Notes: a model not told the origin generated them from the letters alone. A stretch of DNA of 64,000 nucleotides from Acidobacteriota bacterium (GCA_021788095.1 JAJYLB010000012.1:1-64000); one strand, 5' to 3'. Positions 16,253 to 24,467 are shown, counted from the first letter of the stretch. Numbers and translations: made by a program.

Positions 16253-16654
16253 TCAGGCCAGCGCCGCGGTGCAGTGGGCGCAGCGCCTCGCGCCGATGGG
16301 GATCTCGCTCAGGCACTCGGGACATTTCATCGTGGTGGGGTCGGCTGGCGGCTCCTTGCGCGAATGCGCTACCAGCGCGTTCATCGGCGCCACGACAAAG
16401 TAGTAGACGATGGCGGCGACGATCAGGAACGACATCAGCGCGTTGACGAAGTCGCCGTACAGGAACTTGCTGTTGTGAATCGTGAAGGCGAAGCCTGAAA
16501 AATCCGGCTTCTGAACGATCGCCGCGATGAGCGGGGTGAGCAAGTCCTTCGTGAACGATCCCACCACCGTCGCGAACGCCGCTCCGATCACCACTCCCAC
16601 CGCCATATCCACCACGCTTCCGCGTAGCAGGAATTGCTTGAAGCCGCTGGCCAT
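16253..16654 (-). CDS. mscL: large-conductance mechanosensitive channel with C-terminal zinc ribbon
   Basis: 133 aa. Residues 1-97 are a standard MscL subunit: the N-terminal amphipathic helix FKQFLLRGSVVDMAVGVVIG, pore-lining TM1 (VVIGAAFATVVGSFTKDLLTP), periplasmic loop and TM2 (FLIVAAIVYYFVVAPMNAL). It forms a homopentamer that opens under high membrane tension during osmotic downshock. The usual C-terminal helical bundle is replaced by a short zinc-ribbon-like tail, C111PEC114 ... C125AHC128, which probably binds zinc in the cytoplasm. Converges with the holin-like gene 6 nt away. AGGGAG-type Shine-Dalgarno lies upstream of ATG 16654. Confidence 0.93.
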   Translation of the reverse strand: MASGFKQFLLRGSVVDMAVGVVIGAAFATVVGSFTKDLLTPLIAAIVQKPDFSGFAFTIHNSKFLYGDFVNALMSFLIVAAIVYYFVVAPMNALVAHSRKEPPADPTTMKCPECLSEIPIGARRCAHCTAALA

Positions 16655-16775
16655 GTTCGCTCCCTTTCCCCGAGAGGCCCGTTTCCAGCCTGAGCCCCCG
16701 GTCTTCCGGAGGGAGCGTAGGGGTCAGGCGGCTTCCCGTCAAGCGGAGGTTGGGGCGGAAGTAGGGCACGGAGGC

Positions 16776-16798
16776 AGGGGCACGCTGCGGCGTGCCCT
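16776..16798 (+). repeat. short palindrome GGGGCACGC..GCGTGCCC
   Basis: AGGGGCACGCTGCGGCGTGC followed by CCT. A near copy without one G is at 41304-41325. Intergenic in both places. Confidence 0.6.
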
Positions 16799-16902
16799 TG
16801 CCGGGAGCCGGCTTGGCCGTCGTGGCAGGCTGCGGGGAATCGTCACGCCGGGGCGCCGGAATGGGGGGATAATGGGGGCCAAGGAATGCGAGGAGGTGCA
16901 AG

Positions 16903-17157
16903 ATGACTGCATGGCTATGGCTGGCCGCCATGGTGGTGGTGATAGCGTGGGTAGCAACCGCGTTGGCGATTCGGCGTTGGGGGCCGGGCCAGGTCCGCCG
17001 CCGAGTTCTCTGCCCCGAAAAGAGCCTCTTCACCCACGTGCTTGCCGTACGAAGCGAAGCAGGCTATGGCGCCATTCGCACCACCGATATCGCCCGGTGC
17101 GACCTGCTCGCTGCCGGCCCCGTGACTTGCGCAAAACGCTGTCTGGTGAATCTATGA
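16903..17157 (+). CDS. small membrane protein with four Cys, unknown
   Basis: 84 aa. ATG 16903 follows a perfect AGGAGGT seven nt upstream, which argues strongly that this is a real gene. An N-terminal transmembrane helix (WLWLAAMVVVIAWVATALAI) is followed by a soluble tail with Cys at VLCPEK, ARCD, VTCAKRC. The tail would face the cytoplasm, as Arg-rich residues follow the helix. I do not recognise the family. It is divergent from mscL and alone. Confidence 0.65.
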   Translation: MTAWLWLAAMVVVIAWVATALAIRRWGPGQVRRRVLCPEKSLFTHVLAVRSEAGYGAIRTTDIARCDLLAAGPVTCAKRCLVNL

Positions 17158-17449
17158 ACTGAGCCGGCCGGCGAGCGCCGGAAGCTAAACCTTTCTTTCC
17201 GGCGTCCCGCCAAACGATTGCCACGGGGGCCCACCGAGCCCCGCAGTAGCACATCAGACTTCAGTCTGTGGCCTTTGTTTGCGTCCCTTGTTTGCGGCCC
17301 GAAGGTCGCTCCATGTCCTCCGTCCTAGAAGCTTTCAGCCGCGCGACTCGCTTCGTTGGCCGTGCTAGGATGAAGCGACTTCGCCTCCGTCTGGCGACCC
17401 AGGAGCATCCATGGCGCTGCCGGGGCGGGGAAGGGAAGATCGCGGGAAG
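17158..17449. other. region upstream of znuC-like gene
   Basis: 292 nt. Contains CAGACTTCAGTCTGTGGCCTTTG (first 20 shown in related copies near 8256-8278) in the interval 17252-17278. A GCTAGGAT near 17364-17371 could be a -10 box but no matching -35 is clear. No convincing zinc-uptake-regulator palindrome was found. Confidence 0.3.
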
Positions 17450-18160
17450 ATGGGCTCGCTACTCACCGTGAAGGATTTGGTGGTGCGCTTTGGCGAGCGC
17501 ACGATTCTCGATGGGCTCAGTTTCGAGCTGGTTTCGGGCGAAGTGCTTGCCGTCATCGGCCCGAACGGCTGCGGGAAGACCGTCCTTCTGAAATCGCTGC
17601 TCCGCCTGCTGCCCTCGGCCGGAACGATCGACTGGGCGGCCGGAACGCGGATCGGCTACGTGCCGCAGAAAATCGCGCCCGATCGCGGCCTTCCGCTCCG
17701 CGTGCGCGAGGCGCTCGAAGCCAAGGCGCGCCTGATGGGGCTGGGACGCGCCGAAGTCGACCGGGTGGCGGAAACGGCGGGGCTGGGAAGCGACGTGCTG
17801 GATGCGGCCGCGGGCCTGCTCTCCGGCGGCCAATTCCAAAAGATGCTGATCGCGTTCGCGCTGCTCGGACAGCCCAACGTGCTGCTCTTCGACGAGCCCA
17901 CCGCAAGCCTCGACGAACTCTCCGAAGAACGCGTCTACGAGCTTCTGCACCGGCTCCAGATCGAGCAGGGGATGACGGTCGTTCTCGTCTCCCATGACCT
18001 CAGCGTAGTCTTCCGCTACGCCACCGAGGTGCTTTGCCTGAGCCGCGGATTTACCTGCTCCGGCCCGCCGCAACGGGTTTTGACTCCCGCGGCCCTCGAA
18101 GCCCTCTATGGCGCCCCGCCGAAGTATTACGTCCACCACGCGGAGCGGACGAACCCATGA
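17450..18160 (+). CDS. metal-type ABC transporter ATPase (ZnuC/MntA-like)
   Basis: 236 aa from ATG 17450. ABC ATPase domain with Walker A GPNGCGKTVLLKSLL, signature LLSGGQFQKMLIA, Walker B NVLLFDEPTASLD and switch His in VSHDLS. The short length, the SVVFRYATEVLCLSRG stretch and the C-terminal HH segment match the family that drives zinc or manganese uptake. Overlaps the permease gene by 4 nt (ATGA). Metal specificity is inferred only from family resemblance; a solute-binding protein gene (znuA-like) is absent nearby. Confidence 0.85.
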   Translation: MGSLLTVKDLVVRFGERTILDGLSFELVSGEVLAVIGPNGCGKTVLLKSLLRLLPSAGTIDWAAGTRIGYVPQKIAPDRGLPLRVREALEAKARLMGLGRAEVDRVAETAGLGSDVLDAAAGLLSGGQFQKMLIAFALLGQPNVLLFDEPTASLDELSEERVYELLHRLQIEQGMTVVLVSHDLSVVFRYATEVLCLSRGFTCSGPPQRVLTPAALEALYGAPPKYYVHHAERTNP

Positions 18161-18945
18161 CTGTGGGCACGGTGTACGCGCTGGTGCTGGCGGTCCTGTT
18201 CGCGCTGGCCGCGGGGCTGGTGGGCAGCTTCGCCCTGAGCAAGCGGATACTGCTGGCGAGCGACGTCCTCTCCCACCTGGCGCTGCCGGGTATGGGCCTG
18301 GCGATGTTGCTGGGATTCACCCGGCACTGGATCGTCGGCGGCGGCGTGACGCTGATCGTCGGCACGCTGCTCGTCTGGAAACTGCAGCAGCGCGCCGCCC
18401 TGGCTGCCGACGCCGCGATTGGCGTGGTCTTTGCCACGTCCCTGGCCCTCGGAGCGCTGCTCACGCCGAAAGCGGACATGCTCGAGGCGCTCTTCGGCAG
18501 TTTCCAGCCGCTCTCGCTCGCCGAGTTCCTCCTCGGCGCGGCGACGGCGGTGTTGATCCTTTTCGCTCTCTACCGCCTCCGGCACCGGTTGGTGCTGAGC
18601 CTGTTCTCTCCCGAACTCGCCGCGGCTACCGGAGTCAATCTCCCTCGCCTCGAGCTTTACTTCCTGCTCCTCTTCAGCCTGACGGTGCTGGTGGCGCTGC
18701 CGTTCATGGGCGCCCTGCTCGCCAGCGCGCTCGTAATTCTGCCGGCGGCGACGGGGCGCAGGTTTTCGAGCAGTTTTTCCCAATTCCTGGCGGCTTCGAT
18801 CGTGGCGAGCGTGGTGTCGGTCGTGGCGGGATTCGCGATCGGCCAGCGGCTGTTCCCCCGCATGGGGCTCGGGCCGATTATCGCCCTGGTTGCCGGCGCC
18901 CTGTTCCTGGCGAGCCTGGCGCTAGGGGAGCGCCGCACCGCCTGA
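18157..18945 (+). CDS. metal-type ABC transporter permease (ZnuB/ABC-3 family)
   Basis: 262 aa from ATG 18157. About eight hydrophobic segments. ABC-3 family signatures: VGSFALSKRILLASDVLSHLALPGMGLAMLLGF near the N-terminus, AADAAIGVVFATSLALGALL, and the C-terminal VALPFMGALLASALVILPAATGRRFSSS. It forms the membrane channel for the ATPase encoded just upstream, with which it is translationally coupled. Would take up Zn(II) or Mn(II) with a binding protein that is not encoded here. Confidence 0.87.
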   Translation: MTVGTVYALVLAVLFALAAGLVGSFALSKRILLASDVLSHLALPGMGLAMLLGFTRHWIVGGGVTLIVGTLLVWKLQQRAALAADAAIGVVFATSLALGALLTPKADMLEALFGSFQPLSLAEFLLGAATAVLILFALYRLRHRLVLSLFSPELAAATGVNLPRLELYFLLLFSLTVLVALPFMGALLASALVILPAATGRRFSSSFSQFLAASIVASVVSVVAGFAIGQRLFPRMGLGPIIALVAGALFLASLALGERRTA

Positions 18946-18975
18946 TACCGGTGTCCTTCGCCGCGGCGCGAGAGG

Positions 18976-19001
18976 GTGGCGCGGGCATTCCTGCCCGCGC
19001 G
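18976..19001 (+). repeat. REP-like palindrome, copy 3
   Basis: Identical over 26 bp to 14635-14660. Intergenic, between the permease gene and the TetR promoter; it may act as a transcription or mRNA-end barrier. Confidence 0.75.
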
Positions 19002-19140
19002 TTTTCCCGTCCACGGCGACTTTCGAGGCTGCCCGCACGCGTTGCGAATGCGAGCGCCGGGCCAGGCCGTAAGGGTTGAACGTAGAGCCGCGTTCTTCAG
19101 CGCGGCCCGGCCTTGAACTGCCCGGTCAGTTAAAGATCAC

Positions 19141-19169
19141 TTGACGGATTCCCAAACGGGGTCTACGCT
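19141..19169 (+). promoter_or_regulatory. promoter of the efflux operon
   Basis: TTGACG (19141-19146), 17-nt spacer, TACGCT (19164-19169). The expected start, about 7 nt downstream, falls on the first base of the palindromic operator at 19176. Good -35, moderate -10. Confidence 0.55.
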
Positions 19170-19175
19170 TGCGAC

Positions 19176-19195
19176 ATGACTGACTAGTCAGTCAT
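19176..19195. promoter_or_regulatory. TetR-type operator, perfect 20-bp palindrome
   Basis: ATGACTGACTAGTCAGTCAT is a perfect inverted repeat. It lies just after the -10 box and 18 nt before the TetR start codon, the classic place for autorepression by a TetR dimer. TGACT-N-AGTCA half-sites are common for TetR repressors of efflux genes. Confidence 0.8.
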
Positions 19196-19213
19196 AGTCA
19201 AGGGGAGGCCCCC

Positions 19214-19969
19214 ATGCCCCGCGCCAAACGACCCGCACCATCCCCCCGCCCCAAAACGCGCCCGCGCGTCAAGCCGCCCGCCGACCGCTCCCGCGAGATC
19301 GTGGCTGCCGCCTTCGCCGAATTCTCCGCCCATGGCTTCGCCGCAACCCGTCTGGACGACGTCGCCCGCCGCGCCAGGGTGGCTAAAGGCACCATCTTTC
19401 TCCACTTCCCCAGCAAGCAGCAGCTCTTCGTCGCGGTGGTCCGCAGCCTGATCGGTTCCGTCTTCGCCGAGTTCCGAGGCTTGGCGGAGGGTCCGCCGAA
19501 ATCGGCAGAAGGGTTGCTCGGTGAACTGTTCTCGCGACTCTACGCCGCGCTCGTGAGAAACGAGAAAGCGGGAGGTATCCTCAGGATGCTGATCGCGGAG
19601 TGCGGCAACTTTCCCGAGCTGGCGCAGGTCTGGCGTCAAGAGGTGATTGGGCCGGGCCTCGCTGCTTTTCGCCAGGTCTTGCGACAGGGCGCGGCCGCGG
19701 GCGAGTTTCGCCGGAGCCGGGTCGAGGATTTTCCGCAGATCCTGGCCGCTCCGGCCATTATGGCGGTCCTCTGGGGCTTGCTGGTCGGCAAGCGCGAGCC
19801 GCTCGACCTCGATGCCTATTTCGCCACCCACTTGGATTTCGTGTTGTGCGGGCTCCGGCCCGCGGAGGGGGAACCGCCGGAAACCACGCTGCCTGGAGAT
19901 TCGAAAAGCGAAACCCGGAATTCGAAACCCGAAAGAGCGGCGCGTTCCACAGAAGGGGAAACCACATGA
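19214..19969 (+). CDS. TetR/AcrR-family repressor of the efflux operon
   Basis: 251 aa from ATG 19214, with GGGGAGG five nt upstream. The N-terminal 23 residues are a Pro/Arg-rich extension; then the TetR helix-turn-helix: REIVAAAFAEFSAHGFAATRLDDVARRARVAKGTIFLHFPSKQQLF (positions about 29-74). The C-terminal ligand domain (80-215) resembles the CecR/YbiH group that controls ybhGFSR-type exporters. The last 30 residues are disordered. First gene of a seven-gene operon; its stop overlaps the OMF start (ATGA). Predicted to bind the palindrome at 19176-19195 and release it on binding a toxic ligand. Confidence 0.9.
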   Translation: MPRAKRPAPSPRPKTRPRVKPPADRSREIVAAAFAEFSAHGFAATRLDDVARRARVAKGTIFLHFPSKQQLFVAVVRSLIGSVFAEFRGLAEGPPKSAEGLLGELFSRLYAALVRNEKAGGILRMLIAECGNFPELAQVWRQEVIGPGLAAFRQVLRQGAAAGEFRRSRVEDFPQILAAPAIMAVLWGLLVGKREPLDLDAYFATHLDFVLCGLRPAEGEPPETTLPGDSKSETRNSKPERAARSTEGETT

Positions 19970-21384
19970 AACGCCGCCCCGTCCTGCTACTTTTTCTTTC
20001 CGCTGCGGCCCTGCTGGCCAGCGCGCCTTGCGGCCTCGCGCAACAAATCCCTCCCCGGGACCCGACCGGCCGCGCCTCGCCCCGGAACTCTTCGGTCGGG
20101 GGCTCGGCCCCTGGAGCCCGTTCCAGCGGGCCGAGCCGACTGACGCTCGCCGACGCGATCGGGCTGGGCTTGCGAAAAAACCTGGGTGTGCTCCTGGCCG
20201 GCTCTGCGATCCGCGAGGCGCAAGGCGCCGAGGAGCGTTCGCGATCGGCGCTGCTCCCGAAAGCCGAAGCAGACGTGCCGGTAACGCTCCAGAGCCGCGA
20301 CTTGCGCGCCTTCGGCATCAGTCTGCCGGTCGTGCCGCAGGTTGTCGGGCCGTTCGGCACCTACGATTTTCGGGCCTATTTCTCCGAGCCGGTGGTGGAC
20401 CTCGAGAGCTATCGCCATTGGAAATCCAGCGAGAAACAGGAACAGGCCTCGAAACTGGATTATCAGGACGTGCGCGAGCGAACCATCCGCCAAGTCGCCG
20501 GCCTTTACCTTCAGGCGGAATCGGCGGCCGCTCGGGTGAAGGCGGCCGCGTCGCGAGTCGATACGGCGCAAGCGCTCGACGACCTCGCGGAAAAGCAGCA
20601 CGGCGCGGGCGTCGCCACGGGCGTGGACGTCCTGCGAGCCCAGGTGGCGCTGGCGAACGAGCGGCAGAACCTGGTCGAGGCGCGCAACGCCGCCGAGCAG
20701 GCGCTGCTCGCGCTCGAACGGAGCATCGGAATCGATCCGGGCGCCCCGGTGGTCTTGGCCGAAACCCTGGAATTCCGTTCTTTCGCTCCGCCCGCGGCGG
20801 ATGCGGCGGTGGCGCAAGCGCTCGCGGCGCGGCCCGACGTTCAGGCCCTCGAAGCGCAGCGGCAGGCGATCCTCGACCAACAAGCCGCCAACCGCGCCCG
20901 CTATCTTCCCCGACTCGGCATCGACGCCAATTACGGCGGCATTGGCCGCACGCTCAGCGACGTGCGCCAAACGGTTTTCCTGAGCGCCACCCTCCGCTTC
21001 ACGTTGTTCGATGGTGACCGCTCCGGCGAACGAACCCAGATCGATAGCCGCCTCCAGGGCATCGACGCGCAACTCGCCGACTTGCGGCGCGGCATCGCTG
21101 GGGACGTTCGCTCCGCCCTGCTCGATTTGCAGTCGGCGGCGGAGGCGGTGAGCGTCGCGCGGCAAGGCGAGGATTTGGCCGGGCGGGAGCTGAAGCTGGC
21201 GCGCGACCGGTTCCGCGCGGGCGTTACCGACAACGTCGAGGTGGTCACCGCGCAGGATTCGCTCGCTCGCGCTCAGGAGAACTACATCTTCGCCCTCACC
21301 CAGCACGTCGATGCCAAGATCGCCCTGGCGCGGGCGCTGGGCGAAACCGAAAAGGGCTTCGAACGCTACGTGGGTGCGCCGTGA
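19966..21384 (+). CDS. TolC-family outer-membrane efflux factor
   Basis: 472 aa from ATG 19966. Signal peptide (MKRRPVLLLFLSAAALLASA) ends near GLA-QQ. Two OEP repeats (about 60-255 and 285-465) hold the long alpha-helical coiled-coil hairpins and beta strands of TolC proteins: LTLADAIGLGLRKNLGVLLAGSAIREA, YLQAESAAARVKAAASRVDTAQ, and FRAGVTDNVEVVTAQDSLARAQENYIFALTQHVDAKIALARALG. Forms a trimeric channel through outer membrane and periplasm. Couples to the HlyD adaptor downstream. 178 nt, including a dispersed repeat, separate the two genes. Confidence 0.93.
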   Translation: MKRRPVLLLFLSAAALLASAPCGLAQQIPPRDPTGRASPRNSSVGGSAPGARSSGPSRLTLADAIGLGLRKNLGVLLAGSAIREAQGAEERSRSALLPKAEADVPVTLQSRDLRAFGISLPVVPQVVGPFGTYDFRAYFSEPVVDLESYRHWKSSEKQEQASKLDYQDVRERTIRQVAGLYLQAESAAARVKAAASRVDTAQALDDLAEKQHGAGVATGVDVLRAQVALANERQNLVEARNAAEQALLALERSIGIDPGAPVVLAETLEFRSFAPPAADAAVAQALAARPDVQALEAQRQAILDQQAANRARYLPRLGIDANYGGIGRTLSDVRQTVFLSATLRFTLFDGDRSGERTQIDSRLQGIDAQLADLRRGIAGDVRSALLDLQSAAEAVSVARQGEDLAGRELKLARDRFRAGVTDNVEVVTAQDSLARAQENYIFALTQHVDAKIALARALGETEKGFERYVGAP

Positions 21385-21430
21385 AGAACGTAACGCGACG
21401 ACAGATTGCCGAGCGGGCAGCCAGGGGGCC

Positions 21431-21458
21431 CTGTTGTAACGCCGCCATCCTGGCGGCC
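21431..21458 (+). repeat. dispersed GTAACGCCG..ATCCTGGCGG repeat
   Basis: CTGTTGTAACGCCGCCATCC then TGGCGGCC. Matches the window start (1-28, inverted) and both ends of 31483-31554. It sits between the OMF and adaptor genes inside the operon, together with a TCCCG...CGGGA palindrome near 21487-21513. Confidence 0.7.
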
Positions 21459-21562
21459 GGTGGGGTGCTGGCTTCGGTCGCCGAGCGGCTCCCGTCCCGA
21501 CGAAGTCGGGAGCCCGGCATCCGAGCGGCGCGAGCGGAAAGGCGAGAAACGGAGCAAGCGCG

Positions 21563-22561
21563 ATGAAAAAACGGATCGTGGTGATCCTGCTGGTTTTGGC
21601 GGCCGCCGCTGGCGCCGGCTATTTCTACCTGCGGGCTTCCCGGCCGAAGCTGGCCGCGAATGAAATCGAGCTTTCCGGGAATATCGAGGCGCACGAAAGC
21701 CTCGTCGGCTTCAAGATACCCGGCCGAATCGTGGCGCTGCCGGTTGAGGAAGGGCAATCCGTCGATTCGGGCGCGCTGCTGGCCCGACTCGACGACGCCG
21801 ATTACCGGCAGAAAGTGAGGATCGACGAAGCCAACCTCGCGCTCCGGCAAGACGAATTGGCGCTGACGCTCGCCGGTGAGCGCCGGCAGCAGATCCAGCA
21901 GGCTCGCCAGGCCATGCTCGACGCGCAAGCCGACCTCCAGCTCAAACAACTCGATTTCGGGCGTGCCGAGTCCCTCTATAAAGAGGATGCGGTTTCCGCT
22001 CAGTCCCGCGACGCCGCCGCCACGGCCTTGGCGCGGGCGCAGGCGAATTTCCGGCGAGCCCGCGCCGCCTACAGTCAGGCGCTCGAAGGCAGCCGGAAGG
22101 AACAAATCGCCATCAGCCGCGCCGATGTGCAGGCCGCCGCGCGGAATCTCGGCTTGTCCCGGATCGAAGCGGGGTACACCCTGCTGCGCGCTCCCGAGCC
22201 CGGAGTGATTTTGGTGCGGCAGGCGGAGCTCGGCGAGGTGGTTGCGCCGGGAACGCCGGTCGTCACGCTTGCCGATCTCGACCACGTCTGGCTCCGCGCC
22301 TACCTGAACGAGCGCGATCTGGCCAAGGTGCATTGGGGCCAACCCGTGCGAGTCACGACCGACGCCTTTCCCGGCAAGTCCTATAGCGGCCGCATCTCCT
22401 TCATCGCGTCGAGCGCGGAGTTCACCCCGAAAACGGTGGAGACGCAAGCCGAGCGCGTCACGCTGGTCTACCGCATCAAGATCGACCTCGAGAATCCCCG
22501 GCACGAGTTGAAGCCTGGCATGCCCGCCGACGCCTGGATCCAGCTCGCCCCGCAGCGGTGA
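21563..22561 (+). CDS. HlyD-family periplasmic adaptor (YbhG-like)
   Basis: 332 aa. An N-terminal signal-anchor (KKRIVVILLVLAAAAGAGYFYL) holds it in the inner membrane. The biotinyl-lipoyl-like half-motif appears at 38-80 (ELSGNIEAHESLVGFKIPGRIVALPVEEGQSVDSGALLARLDD), a long coiled-coil hairpin at about 85-205, then the returning lipoyl half (YTLLRAPEPGVILVRQAELGEVVAPGTPVVTLADL) and beta-barrel. Bridges the ABC-2 permeases and the TolC-type channel. GGAG about 9 nt upstream supports ATG 21563. Confidence 0.93.
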   Translation: MKKRIVVILLVLAAAAGAGYFYLRASRPKLAANEIELSGNIEAHESLVGFKIPGRIVALPVEEGQSVDSGALLARLDDADYRQKVRIDEANLALRQDELALTLAGERRQQIQQARQAMLDAQADLQLKQLDFGRAESLYKEDAVSAQSRDAAATALARAQANFRRARAAYSQALEGSRKEQIAISRADVQAAARNLGLSRIEAGYTLLRAPEPGVILVRQAELGEVVAPGTPVVTLADLDHVWLRAYLNERDLAKVHWGQPVRVTTDAFPGKSYSGRISFIASSAEFTPKTVETQAERVTLVYRIKIDLENPRHELKPGMPADAWIQLAPQR

Positions 22562-22566
22562 CCGCC

Positions 22567-23514
22567 ATGGCCGAGTCCGCAGCCCCGATCGCCGTCTCGG
22601 GCCTGGTTCGCCGCTTCCCCGGCGTCCTCGCCCTCGACCGCGTCAGCTTCGACGTGAAGGAAGGCGAGATTTTCGGGCTCGTTGGGCCCGACGGCGCGGG
22701 CAAAACCACCCTCCTGCGCATTCTCTCCGGACTCCTCGATGCGAGCGAGGGCCGGGCGCTGGTGGCCGGCGCGGACGTAGGGGGCGAGTCCGCCGCGGTG
22801 CAGAACCAGATCAGCTACATGCCGCAACGCTTCGGGCTCTACGAGGATCTGACCGTGGACGAAAACATTCGGTTCTACGCCGACCTCTTCGGCGTACGCC
22901 GCGAGGAGCGGGAGCAGCGGGCGAAGGAGCTGCTCGAAGCCGCGGGCATGAGCCCGTTTCGCCGGCGGCTGGCGGGGCAGCTTTCCGGCGGCATGAAACA
23001 GAAGCTCGGCCTGGTCTGCGCCCTGATTCACCGGCCCCGGGTGCTCCTGCTCGACGAGCCCACCAACGGGGTCGATCCCGTTTCCCGCCGCGAGTTCTGG
23101 CAGATTCTCTATTCGTTGCAGCTTGCGGGAGCGACGATCCTGATTTCCACCTCCTACCTCGACGAAGCCGAGCGCTGCCACCGCATCGCGCTCCTCGACC
23201 GGGGCCAGCTGCTCTTTTGCGATACGCCTATGGCGCTGAAGGGAATTCTCGCCGGCGCTGTCGTCGCGGTGACCGCGCCCGATCCACGAGCCGTGCGTGA
23301 CGGCCTCGCGGGCGCCGAAGGCGTGACGACGTCCGTGCTGGTAGGAGACGGCGTGCATCTGGTGGTGGATGATGGGCCGCGGCGCATTCCCGAGCTGCGG
23401 CAGAGGCTGGCGGAGCGGGGACTGGCCGTGGACGAAATCTCGCTCGTGGCGCCGACCGTCGAAGACCTGTTCGTTTCGGTGGTGGAAGCGCAGCGGGGAA
23501 GGGCGAAGGCATGA
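22567..23514 (+). CDS. ABC exporter ATPase 1 (N-terminal YbhF half)
   Basis: 315 aa from ATG 22567; a GTG at 22558 overlapping the previous stop is the alternative. Walker A GPDGAGKTTLLRIL, Q-loop SYMPQRFGLYEDLTV, signature LSGGMKQKLGL, Walker B RVLLLDEPTNGVDP. The residue after the second Gly of Walker A is Asp (GPDGAGKT) as in the first domain of YbhF. The C-terminal 90 residues form the regulatory beta-domain ending PTVEDLFVSVV. Powers drug or metabolite export. Overlaps the next gene by 4 nt. Confidence 0.93.
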   Translation: MAESAAPIAVSGLVRRFPGVLALDRVSFDVKEGEIFGLVGPDGAGKTTLLRILSGLLDASEGRALVAGADVGGESAAVQNQISYMPQRFGLYEDLTVDENIRFYADLFGVRREEREQRAKELLEAAGMSPFRRRLAGQLSGGMKQKLGLVCALIHRPRVLLLDEPTNGVDPVSRREFWQILYSLQLAGATILISTSYLDEAERCHRIALLDRGQLLFCDTPMALKGILAGAVVAVTAPDPRAVRDGLAGAEGVTTSVLVGDGVHLVVDDGPRRIPELRQRLAERGLAVDEISLVAPTVEDLFVSVVEAQRGRAKA

Positions 23515-24467
23515 ACGAAGAGCGCTCGGTCGTCGTCGACTCGCTGGTGAAGCGCTTCGGCGGATTCACCGCCGTCGATGGCATCAGCTTCGCGGTGCGG
23601 CGCGGCGAGATTTTCGGCCTGCTCGGCCCCAACGGCGCGGGCAAGTCCACCACCATTCGGATGCTCTGCGGCCTTCTCCAGCCGACGGCGGGCCGCGCGC
23701 TCGTCGCCGGGCACGACGTCCGGCGCGAGCCCGAATCCGTTCGCCAGAGCATCGGTTACATGTCGCAGAAATTCTCGCTCTACAACGATCTCCGCGTCAT
23801 CGAAAACCTGCGCTTTTTCGCGGCGCTGTATCAGGTGCCGCGGCGGGTTCTCGCGGAGCGGCTGGCATGGGCGGTCGAGATGGCGGGTCTCGCGGGCCGC
23901 GAATCGGCGCTTGTGGGCACGCTGCCCTCGGGCTGGAAACAGCGCTTGGCGCTCGCCTGCGCCGTCCTGCACCGTCCGCCGGTCCTCTTTCTCGACGAGC
24001 CGACTTCGGGTGTGGACCCGCTCTCGCGCCGGGGGTTCTGGGACTTGATTCACCAGATGGCCGAGGAAGGCGTTACGGTGCTCGTCACGACGCACTACAT
24101 GGACGAAGCCGAATACTGCAACCGCATGGTGCTGATCGACCGCGGCCGGATCGTCGCCGCGGGCACGCCCGCCGAATTGAAACGCGCCGCGCTCGATGGC
24201 GAGCTTTTGCTGGTCGAAGCCGAACCGCTTGGCCCCGCCCTCGATCTCCTGGGAGGGGCGCCGGGGGTCTTGGATGCCGCGGTTTTCGGCAATGCGATTC
24301 ATTTGCGGGTTGCGCACGCGGCCGATGCCGCCCCGTCCCTGCGCTCCTGGCTCGCCGAACGCGGCATCCAGGTCGGGCGGATCGAGCCGATTCGCCCTTC
24401 GCTCGAAGACGTTTTCGTTGCCGCCACCGCCGGTCGCGCCGAATCCCGGCCGGAGGTCCGCCCATGA
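23511..24467 (+). CDS. ABC exporter ATPase 2 (C-terminal YbhF half)
   Basis: 318 aa. Walker A GPNGAGKSTTIRML, Q-loop GYMSQKFSLYNDL, Walker B PVLFLDEPTSGVDPLSRRGFW, His switch VTTHYMDEAEYCNRM. The signature is LPSGWKQRLAL in place of LSGGxKQ, as in the second half of YbhF-type ATPases. The C-terminal tail ends with the family mark RPSLEDVFVAAT. In E. coli the two halves are one protein, YbhF; here they are two coupled genes (4-nt overlap on both sides), so a heterodimer is likely. Confidence 0.93.
   Translation: MNEERSVVVDSLVKRFGGFTAVDGISFAVRRGEIFGLLGPNGAGKSTTIRMLCGLLQPTAGRALVAGHDVRREPESVRQSIGYMSQKFSLYNDLRVIENLRFFAALYQVPRRVLAERLAWAVEMAGLAGRESALVGTLPSGWKQRLALACAVLHRPPVLFLDEPTSGVDPLSRRGFWDLIHQMAEEGVTVLVTTHYMDEAEYCNRMVLIDRGRIVAAGTPAELKRAALDGELLLVEAEPLGPALDLLGGAPGVLDAAVFGNAIHLRVAHAADAAPSLRSWLAERGIQVGRIEPIRPSLEDVFVAATAGRAESRPEVRP

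Noticed and set aside
21381-21566. A 61-codon frame between the OMF and HlyD genes
   Set aside because: Made almost entirely of two dispersed repeats; no Shine-Dalgarno; Arg/Ala-rich.
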